Positions 16,286 through 23,687 of a DNA stretch of 55,034 nucleotides are shown piece by piece. Numbering within the stretch: the stretch's first letter is position 1; every line of letters starts with the position of its first letter. The position numbers and the translations under genes were made by a program. Location of the stretch: assembly GCA_018220935.1 (NCBI GenBank), contig JAAOXU010000001.1:1-55034 (forward strand), in the 5' to 3' direction. This stretch comes from Candidatus Altarchaeota archaeon. GTDB taxonomy: Archaea > SpSt-1190. The notes below the pieces were generated by a model. The model worked only from the letters and a program-made list of their open reading frames with translations. It did not search any database and was not told the DNA's origin.

Positions 16286-16315
16286 AAAAAGTAATAGGAA
16301 TTAAAGATAAAATAA

Positions 16316-17257
16316 TTAACTAATATCTCTTTTTACAAATACAAGAAGCCCTAGTAACGTTAAGATTCCAGGAAGTACTATTAATTTTATTAGTGAAACT
16401 ACAGGAGAACGATACTTCAGTCTCTCAAGGCTTGGTTTAATTATACCATGATCATAGTCAACATCAACAAATTCATCAGGAACGTCATATACACCAGTAA
16501 AAGTACCAAGTACACCTTGCATTAAAGGAATAAACCGTACGCCACCAGCTTCAAGAATTGAAATGTATAGGTTACCAAAGTCATAACCCACATCAGTAAA
16601 GCTAAGCACACCCTCATACGCACCCATATCCCTACTAACATCCCTAATTTGTATGAATACAAAAAAAGCAACAATTACTAAGAGTACTGAAGGTATGATA
16701 CTTTTGAGTTTACTAGAAGACAGAGCTGAAATAGCAGCACTAATACTCCCAAAGAAAAGAGCCACAAATACAGAGTATATGAAAAAATATGGAATCTTTG
16801 AAACAAAAACCATAAGAGATGCAAGATCTAATTCAAATACTGAAGCCCAAATATAAACTGAAAGGAAAAGTGAAAGTGCGGAGTAAATTAAAATTGAAAC
16901 TAAAAATGCCAAAAATTTCGACATGAAAATTGATGCACGACTTACTGGCTTTGTTACTAGTAATAGAATAGTTCTGTCACTCACCTCCTCAGCAATCATT
17001 GAAGAACAAAAGTATGCGGAGAGTAAACTTATTGCCACACCACTAACCCATACATATGAAAGAACAGAAAAGAATCCAAAAAGATACTCAACCATTAAGT
17101 CTAGACTAGTAACATTAAAGAAATTAGCTTCAAGTGCAATTTGAGAAAATATGACTAAAGGTACTGCCAAAAAGACAGAATAGACTAAGATAGTTTTTAA
17201 TCTAAAGAAATCCTTAAACGTCTTTTCAAATATGGCTTTATTTATCATTTTTTTCAC
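16316..17257 (-). CDS. ABC-2 type transporter permease
   Basis: The 313-residue protein has about six membrane helices, the first after an N-terminal NKAIFEKTFKDFFRLKTI segment typical of ABC-2 permeases, and a large external loop (about residues 215-285) between the last two helices. It overlaps the ATPase gene by 20 bases. Family members export drugs, lipids, polysaccharides or copper-linked substrates (NosY/ABC-2). The operon partner upstream suggests a surface-linked role. Confidence 0.85.
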   Translation of the reverse strand: MKKMINKAIFEKTFKDFFRLKTILVYSVFLAVPLVIFSQIALEANFFNVTSLDLMVEYLFGFFSVLSYVWVSGVAISLLSAYFCSSMIAEEVSDRTILLLVTKPVSRASIFMSKFLAFLVSILIYSALSLFLSVYIWASVFELDLASLMVFVSKIPYFFIYSVFVALFFGSISAAISALSSSKLKSIIPSVLLVIVAFFVFIQIRDVSRDMGAYEGVLSFTDVGYDFGNLYISILEAGGVRFIPLMQGVLGTFTGVYDVPDEFVDVDYDHGIIKPSLERLKYRSPVVSLIKLIVLPGILTLLGLLVFVKRDIS

Positions 17258-18218
17258 CTAGAGTACTGACTGTTTTCTGCTCATTATTTTTTAAGTCGCT
17301 TTTGTCACCTAACACATTCATGAAGATATTTTCTAATGACATTTTTAGTGGATAAAATCCACCTAAGTTTTTTGTATCATTTTTAAACATTGTAAAAATT
17401 GCAGACTTAAACCGTTCAGGATTTTTTACCTCAACTTCAATGTTCCCGTCTGGATTTAGTTTAGCAGGACCGAGTTTAGATATGCGCTTCAAATACGCGG
17501 GGTTATTAGCAGTCTCAACAATGTATTTATTACTCGCAAATTTATTTTTAAGTGAATGGATATCACTTTGTAAAACGGTATGACCTTTGTTAATGATTGT
17601 AACATGGTCAACTACTTTTTCTAATTCATCTAAGATGTGACTACTAACTAAAATTGTTTTACCTTCCTTTTTTGCTAGATCCTTAATTTTCGTTAAAACA
17701 TCAAATCTACCAATAGGATCAAGGTTTGCAGTTGGTTCATCTAAAATTAAAACATCGGGATCATGGATTAAGGATTGAAGAAGTCCAAGTTTTTGTTTCA
17801 TACCCGCACTAAAGCCCCTAGCATTACGATTTTTAAAGTCAGTTAAACCCATCCAATCTAGTAAATTGTTTGCTCTCTCTTTAGCCTCACTTGGTTCAAC
17901 ACCACAGATTCTAGCATTATATACTAAAAAGTCAAAGGCAGATTGAGAATAAAAGTTAGGGTGCTCAGGAGAATAGCCAATTCGGGCTTTTGCCTCATTT
18001 TTACCTGCTTCTTCCCCAAACACTTGCGCAGATCCATTTGTTGGACTAATTGCACCCGTAATCATCTTTATTGTAGTTGTTTTTCCAGCACCATTAGGAC
18101 CAATAAAACCATGAACGGTACCCTTCTCTATTTTCATTGAAAGATTATTTACCGCAGTTAGTCTTTTGACTAGGCCAAAAGTCTTAGTCAATTCAGTAGT
18201 TTCTATTGCGATTTCCAT
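17238..18218 (-). CDS. ABC transporter ATP-binding protein
   Basis: The 326-residue protein has Walker A GPNGAGKTT (about residues 41-49), a Q-loop-region GYSPEHP, signature FSAGMKQKLGL (a variant of LSGGQ), Walker B VLILDEPTANLDP, and the switch His in SSHILDE. The layout matches the drug/ABC-2 (CcmA/NatA-like) group. It overlaps the FG-GAP-type protein gene by 16 bases and the permease gene by 20, so the three form one operon. Confidence 0.92.
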   Translation of the reverse strand: MEIAIETTELTKTFGLVKRLTAVNNLSMKIEKGTVHGFIGPNGAGKTTTIKMITGAISPTNGSAQVFGEEAGKNEAKARIGYSPEHPNFYSQSAFDFLVYNARICGVEPSEAKERANNLLDWMGLTDFKNRNARGFSAGMKQKLGLLQSLIHDPDVLILDEPTANLDPIGRFDVLTKIKDLAKKEGKTILVSSHILDELEKVVDHVTIINKGHTVLQSDIHSLKNKFASNKYIVETANNPAYLKRISKLGPAKLNPDGNIEVEVKNPERFKSAIFTMFKNDTKNLGGFYPLKMSLENIFMNVLGDKSDLKNNEQKTVSTLGEKNDK

Positions 18219-21200
18219 TTTTTAAACACCTTAAATCCTCCAAATAAAATTAAAATTGCAATTAGTGTATTGTTTAGAAAACTTAAACTTGTTGAAGTGA
18301 ACGTATCAACTTCATATGAGAAAAGTTTCTCAAAGCCATCTTCATCAAGTAAAGACACTATCACTTCATGATCCCCATTAGGGAGTCTCATACTAAACTG
18401 TGTTTTTCTTCCCGACCCTGCAATTCCACCATCAACATAAATCATAGTGTAATAATCTTCACTAGACTGAACACTAACAGACGCACCTTTAGACGAAACA
18501 GAAGGTTTTAGAAAATCAACTTGGTTTAATATGAAAATTTCACCACCCTTACCAAGCAATATAATTTCATCCCCATAACTTACTGCACTTTTAACATCAT
18601 GATTAAAGTATGCCACCATTTCTCTTGAAGTTAGGTTATATACGCCAAATCTCCCTTCAGACATTCTGCCACCCCCACCTTCTTGACCTGGAATAACTAA
18701 AGTTAATAGATCACCAAATCTTTGTATTTCAGGAAAATATTGCCATTCATTCTCATCTAAATCCCTTCCTTGCTTCCCATCAAGGTAAATAGTTTCAATT
18801 AGGTTTTTTGTCGCTCCACTGTAAACCATTAAAATATTTGCCGGTTCACCCCATTTTCTAGAAGCACCAATTAGAATGTCATTGTGATTATCATCATCAT
18901 AATCAGGAATAATTTCAACAGGCAATACTTTTCCATATTCACTCCAAGTATTCCAAGAATCTCTAATTCCAGAATACTCAAATTTGTATGTTGGTGAAAA
19001 GACACTCAAAAATGATTCTTCAGAAGAGTAAATGAGAAAGTTTTCATTTTTTCCATCCCCATCAACGTCAGCAGAATTAGTATCATAAAAAATATTATAC
19101 GCAGAAAAAATAGCTCGTTGCCTACCATTTACCGTGCTCAAGAAAAATACGTCATTTGGCTTGTCTTGGACCCATTTTTGAGCCAAGATATCATTTATTC
19201 CATCACCATCAACATCTTCAATTATTCTTAATTGATCTGATTGAAGATTTTTATATTCAGCACTCCACAAAACTTTATCAGTTATAACACTTAAATTTCC
19301 AGACCAAGTACCAAAAATAAATTCACCAACCCCGTCTCCTGAAAAGTCATCAAGACAAAGTACATAACCCCCACCACTATACCAAGGTGCAGTGTATTTT
19401 TCAGTTTGATTCGAAGAATATCTATGAGCTTGTTGATCTTTAAAAATTAATTCAGTTAAATTTTTCCCACTAAGAATAGTAAAGTATGAATCCCCAACAA
19501 CAAGTAAATCATTAGTTCCATCAGAATCATAATCACAAGAACTAAATGAATTGAGTCGAGAAGATATCCTCAAATCATCTATGTTATTACCACTGTTTTT
19601 TATCTGTTCCATTAATTCAACTGGCATGGGGAGTGCACTCAAAATATTAGTCCAATAAAGAACTGACAAGGGTTCATAGTCATTAATGTCATAACCAGTA
19701 CTATACTTTACCTCATACGGAATTTGATCAAGAACCTCATATGAATAATTTTCAACTTGAGCTAGTATGGTGGCATTTTTTAGATACTCATCAAAATCCC
19801 CAATATAACTTCTAGAAGTTCCATTTCTAAAGTAAGAAGTACCATCTTTATTGACAACGACTAATCCATCAAAGTCATCATCATGGTTGTATAGTGCAAC
19901 TGCAGTGTCACCTAAAACTTTTATGTCAGTTAGTGAACCATTTCTTGCCAAGTCGTCAGAGAGTGAATAAGTCCATAAAACTCCTGCCTCATAACCTATC
20001 ATAGAATAAAATGAAGGTCTATTTTGTTGAGAACGTTCATTGTCTGTGAAAAACACTCGTATCTCATCACTTATTGAACCAACTTTTGAAGAAGTTGGAA
20101 GATACCACAAAGTTTTGGATGTTTTTGAATCAACTAATTTTGTTTCACAACTACCTGCAATAACAACTAAATCACCCCCAAAAATTTTATAATTTTGTCC
20201 ACTACAGTCAAGACCTTTAGTCTCAATGGTTTTGATCAAAGTGCCCCCATCTAAATTATATATTTTAGTGGTCTCAAGCCCACTCCTACTAATACTTAAA
20301 GTGTATAATTTTCCACCACTTATATCTACATCACTTACAGTCTCACTCAAGTCAAAAGCAGGTACACCATTCTTAAAGACCATAATACCATCACTAGCAT
20401 AGGCCACATCATAATCCTCAAAGGTTTTGAGTTTTAGATTCTGAAAAAATGGTGATCCATATCCAGATTCACGCTTAGCTTCTTTGTATACTGAACGAAG
20501 CTGACTTGCCGTAAACTCCTTCACCTCAAATTTTCTGTTCTGATTAAAAAAGTGAATAAACCCATCTTCACAAACTGCTGCATTTTCTGAAATGAACCAA
20601 ATCGAACGAGGATACTCACCTTCAGTTCTGTTTGATATTTCATCAAATAATATGTAAGGTTCACATAGTACTTCCTTTTTTACGAAGTTCAAATCAGAGT
20701 CTAGAAAATAAACTGCACCCTCTTGGGTTGCCAAATAATATTTTTGATCCCCTTGTGCGAAGTCCCAGATGTCTGATTCAGCAGTAAAGTTAGCATATAT
20801 CTCACCTGTTTTTGAGAAGAAGTAAAAAGAATATCCAGATGCTACACCAAACCCATCACCCACAGGTTTTACTCTCCAACTTCTAGTTTGTTTTTTGTCC
20901 CAAATTAAGGCCATATCAAATACATCAATAGTTGGTTCAAAATTCCACAGGGGTTCAAGGTTTGGAAAGCTATATGCCCTGATATTTGGAAAATCTTGAG
21001 TAACTAAAGTCACTACCAAAATCTCATCAATTATTGAAAAATCTGAAATACCCGCCAAATTAAGTTGGTCAACTAAACCTAACGTATCAAAGATGTAGAG
21101 TGTGTTTGAAGTTGAAATAATATAATAATCATCATGAGTTTGTATCCCAGTTGGTACCCCACCAACCCACGGATTAATTTGTGCACCAAAGGTTGGAATA

Positions 21201-21229
21201 AGTAATAGGGCTAATACCAAATACCGCAC
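18203..21229 (-). CDS. Large secreted, membrane-tethered beta-propeller (FG-GAP/PQQ-like) protein
   Basis: From GTG 21229 the protein has about 1008 residues: a signal peptide (MRYLVLALLLIPTFGAQ), a long beta-rich region, at least four calcium-type FG-GAP loops (DYDSDGTNDLLVV, DVDGDGINDILAQ, DVDGDGKNENFLI, DYDDDNHNDILIG) between residues about 560 and 820, and a C-terminal membrane helix with a basic end (LNNTLIAILILFGGFKVFKKWKSQ). The first half resembles a PQQ-type propeller. GTG 21229 is 24 bases after ATTTATA (minus, TATAAAT at 21250-21256), which is better than the TTG at 21238. It sits first in an operon with an ABC-2 transporter and may bind or sense its substrate at the surface. Confidence 0.75.
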   Translation of the reverse strand: MRYLVLALLLIPTFGAQINPWVGGVPTGIQTHDDYYIISTSNTLYIFDTLGLVDQLNLAGISDFSIIDEILVVTLVTQDFPNIRAYSFPNLEPLWNFEPTIDVFDMALIWDKKQTRSWRVKPVGDGFGVASGYSFYFFSKTGEIYANFTAESDIWDFAQGDQKYYLATQEGAVYFLDSDLNFVKKEVLCEPYILFDEISNRTEGEYPRSIWFISENAAVCEDGFIHFFNQNRKFEVKEFTASQLRSVYKEAKRESGYGSPFFQNLKLKTFEDYDVAYASDGIMVFKNGVPAFDLSETVSDVDISGGKLYTLSISRSGLETTKIYNLDGGTLIKTIETKGLDCSGQNYKIFGGDLVVIAGSCETKLVDSKTSKTLWYLPTSSKVGSISDEIRVFFTDNERSQQNRPSFYSMIGYEAGVLWTYSLSDDLARNGSLTDIKVLGDTAVALYNHDDDFDGLVVVNKDGTSYFRNGTSRSYIGDFDEYLKNATILAQVENYSYEVLDQIPYEVKYSTGYDINDYEPLSVLYWTNILSALPMPVELMEQIKNSGNNIDDLRISSRLNSFSSCDYDSDGTNDLLVVGDSYFTILSGKNLTELIFKDQQAHRYSSNQTEKYTAPWYSGGGYVLCLDDFSGDGVGEFIFGTWSGNLSVITDKVLWSAEYKNLQSDQLRIIEDVDGDGINDILAQKWVQDKPNDVFFLSTVNGRQRAIFSAYNIFYDTNSADVDGDGKNENFLIYSSEESFLSVFSPTYKFEYSGIRDSWNTWSEYGKVLPVEIIPDYDDDNHNDILIGASRKWGEPANILMVYSGATKNLIETIYLDGKQGRDLDENEWQYFPEIQRFGDLLTLVIPGQEGGGGRMSEGRFGVYNLTSREMVAYFNHDVKSAVSYGDEIILLGKGGEIFILNQVDFLKPSVSSKGASVSVQSSEDYYTMIYVDGGIAGSGRKTQFSMRLPNGDHEVIVSLLDEDGFEKLFSYEVDTFTSTSLSFLNNTLIAILILFGGFKVFKKWKSQ

Positions 21230-21249
21230 AGAGATCAATAATCAGGAAG

Positions 21250-21280
21250 TATAAATGTGTTAGAATAGAGCTTAAATATT
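21250..21280. promoter_or_regulatory. Divergent TATA boxes for the FG-GAP and lipoprotein genes
   Basis: TATAAAT (21250-21256, used on the minus strand) is about 24 bases from GTG 21229. CTTAAATATT (21271-21280) is 25-26 bases before ATG 21301. Confidence 0.6.
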
Positions 21281-21300
21281 AAAAATGTGCGAAAAAACTT

Positions 21301-21834
21301 ATGCGAGTCTATGGTGCTTTAATTATGGTTTCACTGCTTGCAGGCTGTGTTTTCATGGGTTATGATTTTAATGCAAAGGACGTGGTGGAGTCGACATTAT
21401 TAGACCTCCCCAGTGGATGGGAGTAGGAAATGCAACCAACCGAATTGGATGAAAGATCGATAGGATCAGAACTAAAAGACGGTTTTAAGAGTGGAAGTGA
21501 AGGACGAGTACTGAGGTATGTTGATGAAACTCGTGTTGGCTACGATAGATTAATTTTAAGTGTAATTTCTTTTAAAGATAATAATTGGATGGAAAATTTT
21601 AAGGAGCCCGCAATTGAGTCACTAAAACAAGGTGGAGAAATCCAAGACAAGACACCTCAGATGGAAGGACTAGATTGTGAAGGCTTCATCAAGGACAGGG
21701 ACGTAAACCAACAAAAGATTTTAGTTTGTTCAGACAAAAATGTATTTGTACTTTTAATGAGTCAAAGTGAGGATGGAAGCTTTTACGATATCGAAAGTAT
21801 GATGACTGAAGTTTGGGATAAAATTAAAGAATAA
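21301..21834 (+). CDS. Lipoprotein gene interrupted by an in-frame TAG (41 + 135 codons)
   Basis: ATG 21301 opens a lipoprotein signal peptide (MRVYGALIMVSLLAGC, lipobox LAGC with Cys16) that runs 41 codons to TAG at 21424-21426. The same frame then continues without other stops to 21834. The second part, whose first ATG is at 21430, has no signal peptide of its own and is a compact alpha/beta domain with two Cys (LDCEGF, LVCSD). The TATA box is placed for 21301. Either TAG is read through (for example as pyrrolysine), the gene is recently broken, or 21430 is reinitiated using GGGAG at 21419-21423. TAG does end other genes here (3573, 47416). The domain is not recognised. Confidence 0.6.
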
Positions 21835-21867
21835 TAAAATCTTTAAACTCATGTTTAGGACTAGTTT

Positions 21868-22146
21868 GTGGATGATAAAGGAATTACAATAGGTCAAGTT
21901 TACAGTAAAAAAGAGCTAAAAGACAAAGGATATTTTCCAGTTTGTGGGTTTGGAATAACTTTGTCCGTTTATGCTAAAGAAGATAGTCTTGAAAGGATAT
22001 CACTAAAAAAAGTTGACAAAAATGGTAATACCCCAAGGGAAGGAGAAGCACCCTTTAGAAAAGCGTATATGAGTTATCAAGTATCAAATAAACCAAGAAC
22101 TAACATTAATTTCATAGAAAATGATTTTGTTTATAGTTTGGAATAA
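21868..22146 (+). CDS. Small hypothetical protein
   Basis: The 92-residue protein has a GTG start at 21868, about 24 bases after CTTTAAACTC. It has VYSKKELKDKGYF followed by a beta-rich remainder. The opening resembles short domains in restriction or DNA-binding proteins (YSREELLERGY-type), but this is weak. No function is assigned. Confidence 0.5.
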   Translation: MDDKGITIGQVYSKKELKDKGYFPVCGFGITLSVYAKEDSLERISLKKVDKNGNTPREGEAPFRKAYMSYQVSNKPRTNINFIENDFVYSLE

Positions 22147-22197
22147 CAACACAAAGGAAAGTTTAACAAGCCCCCTCCCCCTTTGGAGACGCATAAA

Positions 22198-23190
22198 TCA
22201 TTTAGAGATTATTTCGACTTCAGGGTGTTTCTTAGAAATTCCAAATTTCCACTCATCATAATATCGAGGTGTTGTTTGTAAGTCAAACAAAACTACCACC
22301 ACGTGGTCAAAGTGTTGAGGATATCTAAGAAGTTTGTCTGCAATGGTTCTAAGACCCTCTGACGTTGTAGGCCCTTTTATTTCAATAGCAATGCTATCCA
22401 CGATCACATCAGGTCTTGAAGATCCTCTTTGATACTCTATTTTTGTTTGTGAAAATTCACTTTTCATCCATTGAGCCAAGCCAGCTTGGTATTTTTCTTC
22501 TTGGTCGTATTTTTTAAACGGCTCAAATCGTTTTATTCTATTAACAACTCGAGTAAATAATAACCCATCATCAACTGCCTTTTGATCGGCATCTATGATT
22601 GTTTTGAGTTTTTCGGGTTTTTCCCAAATCTCAACACCATTCCTGTCGACGTATTGGACAAGTCCTTTATTTATTTGCGTTTGAACAAATTCTTTTCGTT
22701 TTTCCTTTCTTTTTTTATGTACAAACCAGAAAATTATGAGACTCATCGTGAAAACAATTCCAATAGTCAATAACAGAGTAGTAACCACACTCGAATTTGA
22801 TTTCATCCAAGTGATAGCAGGTTGAATAAAGAGAGCCCATATGACTATTAACACTAGAGAAGCACCGATAACTAACTGAATCTCAGGTGGTAAATCACCC
22901 CAACTTAGATCACTTTGATTATGAGTATATCTGCGCCTACGTGAAACTCTTGATTTTGTTTTTGGTCTCGTTTTAGGTCTATATTTGTTTTGGTCCCTCA
23001 TGCAAAGCGATTTGCCAAATTTGTTAAGAGAATACTCAAATACCTTCTTCGTCACTTTAGTTCTACACTCCGAACAGTAGTATTGCTTCCGTTTTGATGC
23101 ACTTTTTTTATGGGATTTATTCGACCTACCTGATTTATCTACCCAAAAGGGATTTCCAAAATCTAACGAACCAAAAGGCCCATTCACCAC
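22198..23190 (-). CDS. Membrane protein with zinc-ribbon-like N-terminus and PD-(D/E)XK nuclease-like domain
   Basis: The protein has about 330 residues. Residues 38-70 contain YYCSECRTKVTKKVFEYSL then GKSLCMRDQ, a known small zinc-binding motif in which the last Cys is replaced by Asp. A very basic stretch (RPKTRPKTKSRVSRRRR) and two membrane helices (about 108-126, 138-160) follow. The C-terminal 130 residues hold RGSSRPDVIVDSIAIEIKGP: a Pro-Asp, then E-x-K after a strand, the catalytic pattern of restriction-type nucleases. GTG 23190 or 23187 fits the TATA box (AATTTAAG, minus, about 23211-23217). Membrane anchoring of such a nuclease is unusual. Confidence 0.7.
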   Translation of the reverse strand: MVNGPFGSLDFGNPFWVDKSGRSNKSHKKSASKRKQYYCSECRTKVTKKVFEYSLNKFGKSLCMRDQNKYRPKTRPKTKSRVSRRRRYTHNQSDLSWGDLPPEIQLVIGASLVLIVIWALFIQPAITWMKSNSSVVTTLLLTIGIVFTMSLIIFWFVHKKRKEKRKEFVQTQINKGLVQYVDRNGVEIWEKPEKLKTIIDADQKAVDDGLLFTRVVNRIKRFEPFKKYDQEEKYQAGLAQWMKSEFSQTKIEYQRGSSRPDVIVDSIAIEIKGPTTSEGLRTIADKLLRYPQHFDHVVVVLFDLQTTPRYYDEWKFGISKKHPEVEIISK

Positions 23191-23260
23191 ACTCAAAAGT
23201 TATACCTAAACTTAAATTGCTATCTGATAAGTTATATTTCAAATAAATTTTTGAAAAACA

Positions 23261-23305
23261 GCCACGCGAAGCGTGGCACAAATGATCAAACTTTTTGAAG
23301 TTTGA
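23261..23305. repeat. Hairpins downstream of tRNA-Glu
   Basis: GCCACGC-GAA-GCGTGGC (23261-23277) is a perfect 7-base-pair stem with the recurring GCGAAGC core, followed by TCAAACTTTTTGAAGTTTGA (23286-23305). Confidence 0.55.
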
Positions 23306-23306
23306 A

Positions 23307-23381
23307 CGCCCCAAGCGGGATTTGAACCCGCGTCTCAGGCTTGAAAGGCCCGAATCCTTGGCCGGGCTAGACGATTGGGGC
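23307..23381 (-). tRNA. tRNA-Glu(TTC)
   Basis: Acceptor GCCCCAA/TTGGGGC; anticodon stem CGGGC/GCCTG with loop CTTTCAA (anticodon TTC); T-arm GCGGGTTCAAATCCCGC; discriminator G. Confidence 0.95.
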
Positions 23382-23448
23382 ATCTAGGTATGACCTGAAA
23401 AAATACAGGAATTTAGCAGTTAAAAACTTTCCCCTGTTTGCAGTGGAT

Positions 23449-23640
23449 TTACTCTTTTTTCTGCTTAAAAAGTGTCGTTATGTAGCCAGCAACCATATTT
23501 CTCATGCGCTTACTTGGAAAAATCAATAGGTCTGAGACTGCCTTTTTATTCTGATCGAAGTCTTTAGTAATTCTTTCTGGATACTTCTTAAGCGTCCTTC
23601 TTGCAGTCCTCTTGATTAATGTTGAGCGTACTTTTCCCAT
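23449..23640 (-). CDS. rps17e: Ribosomal protein eS17
   Basis: The 63-residue protein aligns with archaeal S17e over its whole length: MGKVRSTLIKRTARRTLKKYP, then FDQNK, IFPSKRMRNMVAGYIT, and a basic end. This is the usual archaeal size. It is part of the small ribosomal subunit and is found in archaea and eukaryotes only, so it supports the archaeal origin. ATG 23640 is 25 bases after CTTTAAAC (minus strand, 23663-23670). It is transcribed alone, with no ribosomal neighbour. Confidence 0.92.
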   Translation of the reverse strand: MGKVRSTLIKRTARRTLKKYPERITKDFDQNKKAVSDLLIFPSKRMRNMVAGYITTLFKQKKE

Positions 23641-23687
23641 TATTTAAGCTCAATTCTGCAGTTTAAAGACTTTTGGATTGTTATTAA

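Noticed and set aside
23135-23383. Minus-strand frame covering tRNA-Glu
   Set aside because: It overlaps the tRNA and the start of the nuclease-like gene; no domain is visible.
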